A program made the position numbers and the translations under genes. Positions 40,278 through 42,515 of a stretch of DNA of 42,515 bases are shown piece after piece. The stretch lies in NCBI GenBank assembly GCA_964519955.1, contig CAZFLM010000057.1, positions 1 through 42,515 of the forward strand, read 5' to 3'. Source of the stretch: CAZFLM01 sp964519955 (lineage in GTDB: Bacteria; Armatimonadota; Chthonomonadetes; Chthonomonadales; CAJBBX01). The stretch's first letter is position 1, and every line of letters begins with the position of its first letter. The notes below the pieces were generated by a model, which saw nothing but the letters and a program-made list of their open reading frames with translations, was not told where the DNA came from and did not search any database.

Positions 40278-40689
40278 CATCAACGTCTGGCTCGCGCTAA
40301 GCGCGCCGGGCCATCCCATGCGGCAGGCGGCCGAGCGCTACTGGCGCGAACAGGCGGCCGAGCGTGTCGCCCTGAACACCGTGACCATGCTCGGCCTCGT
40401 GCGCATCCTCACCGCGGCGCCTGTCGTCGGCGGCGAGGCCATCGCGCCCCACGATGCATGGTCCGTGCTGCGGGGCTGGATGGGCCTCAGCCAGGTTGTG
40501 TACCTGTACGAGCCTGGCGGGTGCCGCATGCGGCTTGACGACCTCGTGAGCGACCAGAGGGTGACACCCCGTGGTTGGACCGATGCGTACCTCGCCGCGT
40601 TCGCGATGGCCGCTGGTCTGCGCGTCGTCAGCTTCGACGCGGACTTCGGCCGTTACCCCGCGCTTGACCTCCTCCACCTCGCTGTCTGA
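40255..40689 (+). CDS. VapC-type PIN-domain toxin (ribonuclease)
   Basis: 144 residues. L-P-D-I-N-V-W-L-A-L (Asp 8) opens the PIN domain, W-T-D-A-Y-L-A-A (Asp 110) supplies a second metal acid, and V-S-F-D-A-D-F (Asp 128/130) the last. The usual Glu in the second helix is replaced in T-V-T-M-L-G-L-V-R-I-L, as in one VapC subgroup. It should be an Mg-dependent tRNA- or rRNA-cleaving nuclease held by the antitoxin. AGGAGG sits 12 bases before ATG 40255. Confidence 0.92.
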   Translation: MASTDLPDINVWLALSAPGHPMRQAAERYWREQAAERVALNTVTMLGLVRILTAAPVVGGEAIAPHDAWSVLRGWMGLSQVVYLYEPGGCRMRLDDLVSDQRVTPRGWTDAYLAAFAMAAGLRVVSFDADFGRYPALDLLHLAV

Positions 40690-40703
40690 TCGCGCCTGAC
40701 GCA

Positions 40704-42053
<1,350 letters not shown>

Positions 42054-42350
42054 GTCGATCCCTTCCTGGCGTCCGCGCCAGCGCCCACCCGGCGTCGGTT
42101 GCCGAGCCTATGCCTTGCCCCACAGCGTCAGAGAGGTGTTCTACACGGAGCCGCCGGCTCCTGCTCAATGACAGATCCGACGGGTGTTCAGGGCGACGAT
42201 CGATGGGGACCGCGTATGGCGGCGAGTGCCGGATGGGCGCGATACGCGGCGGGCCGCGACGGGAAGGTAGCGACTAGCGACTCCTGGCGCGCATGAAGGG
42301 GCAAATAGTAGAGTGGCAATGCAGGATTGCGACTGTACGCGGCGAATACT
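42054..42350. other. Intergenic region, no gene seen
   Basis: About 297 bases upstream of the exported oxidoreductase. Short frames on both strands are Arg/Ser-rich and unconvincing. No strong promoter for the minus-strand gene and no clear inverted repeat was found. Confidence 0.5.
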
Positions 42351-42385
42351 GAGCACGCAGTCCGTACTCGCCTGTTACAGCGCGC

Positions 42386-42515
42386 GTGCCGCGCCGCTCT
42401 CGCCTCCAGGAGCCAGACGATGACCGACCGACAGGGCCCCTTACGCCAGCCTTGCGCGAGTTGCTCCAGGCCAGCGTCGACACCGAGGACACGAGCGACA
42501 AGACGCTCGCCGTCG
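42386..42515 (+). CDS. Possible partial gene at the right edge
   Basis: A frame from GTG 42386 runs to the edge and reads naturally from about 42420: G-P-L-T-P-A-L-R-E-L-L-Q-A-S-V-D-T-E-D-T-S-D-K. The best ribosome site in the area (AGGAG, seven bases before ATG 42420) serves a different frame whose translation is Arg/Ser/Pro-rich. This suggests a one-base error near 42430, or that the GTG frame is used without a good site. The family is unknown. Confidence 0.35.
   Translation, partial: MPRRSRLQEPDDDRPTGPLTPALRELLQASVDTEDTSDKTLAV

Overview
The window is a G+C-rich bacterial contig with dense genes and strong AGGAG-type ribosome binding sites. It is broken once by 100 Ns (36782-36881) and ends inside a gene at its left edge, probably also at its right edge. 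Exported PQQ-type beta-propellers opening with the D-W-P-x-W-R-G-P motif, Tat-exported sugar enzymes, several Gfo/Idh/MocA oxidoreductases, VCBS-repeat proteins and a small LuxR-type regulator point to a polysaccharide-degrading member of a phylum such as Armatimonadota, or alternatively Planctomycetota or Hydrogenedentota. The phylum is an inference; there is no rRNA or tRNA gene to settle it.

Layout. 1-8121: an edge-truncated unknown gene, a GyrI-like effector-binding protein, two tandem paralogous beta-propeller genes, a short winged-helix remnant, and a pair made of a secreted glycoside-hydrolase-like protein and an ACS-family transporter. 8122-14391: a minus-strand block driven by a perfect consensus promoter. 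It encodes a membrane protein with Ig-like domains, then four tightly coupled genes (DUF2617-like, a multi-pass membrane protein, a spermidine-synthase-like protein fused to a membrane/extracytoplasmic region, and a FemAB acyltransferase). 14443-18616: a polyprenol-phosphate mannose synthase-like glycosyltransferase, alaS and a thioredoxin-like protein. 18652-24642: a minus-strand carbohydrate cluster (GH5 glycosidase, SDR epimerase, sugar isomerase-type TIM barrel, malectin-like protein, Tat-exported fucose-isomerase-like protein).

24717-28203: a two-gene restriction-modification-like cassette (DUF1156-type methylase with three zinc ribbons plus a PD-(D/E)XK nuclease), bracketed by perfect 64-bp direct repeats that each carry a terminator hairpin. 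28226-36738: a two-repeat secreted protein, two Gfo/Idh/MocA oxidoreductases, WrbA, a Tat-exported TIM barrel, a LuxR-type regulator, pdxT, a VCBS-repeat protein and a propeller-like protein. 36782-37563: the assembly gap followed by four tandem ~160-bp units, each with four conserved hairpins, then a simple repeat. 37626-42515: a nucleoside hydrolase-like protein, a UroD-like protein, a VapBC toxin-antitoxin pair with an apparently leaderless antitoxin, a Tat-exported oxidoreductase and a doubtful partial gene.

Most genes fit capture and oxidation of plant- or microbe-derived sugars. The items most worth attention are the repeat-bracketed defence cassette, the hairpin-unit array beside the gap, and the aminopropyltransferase-like fusion operon.
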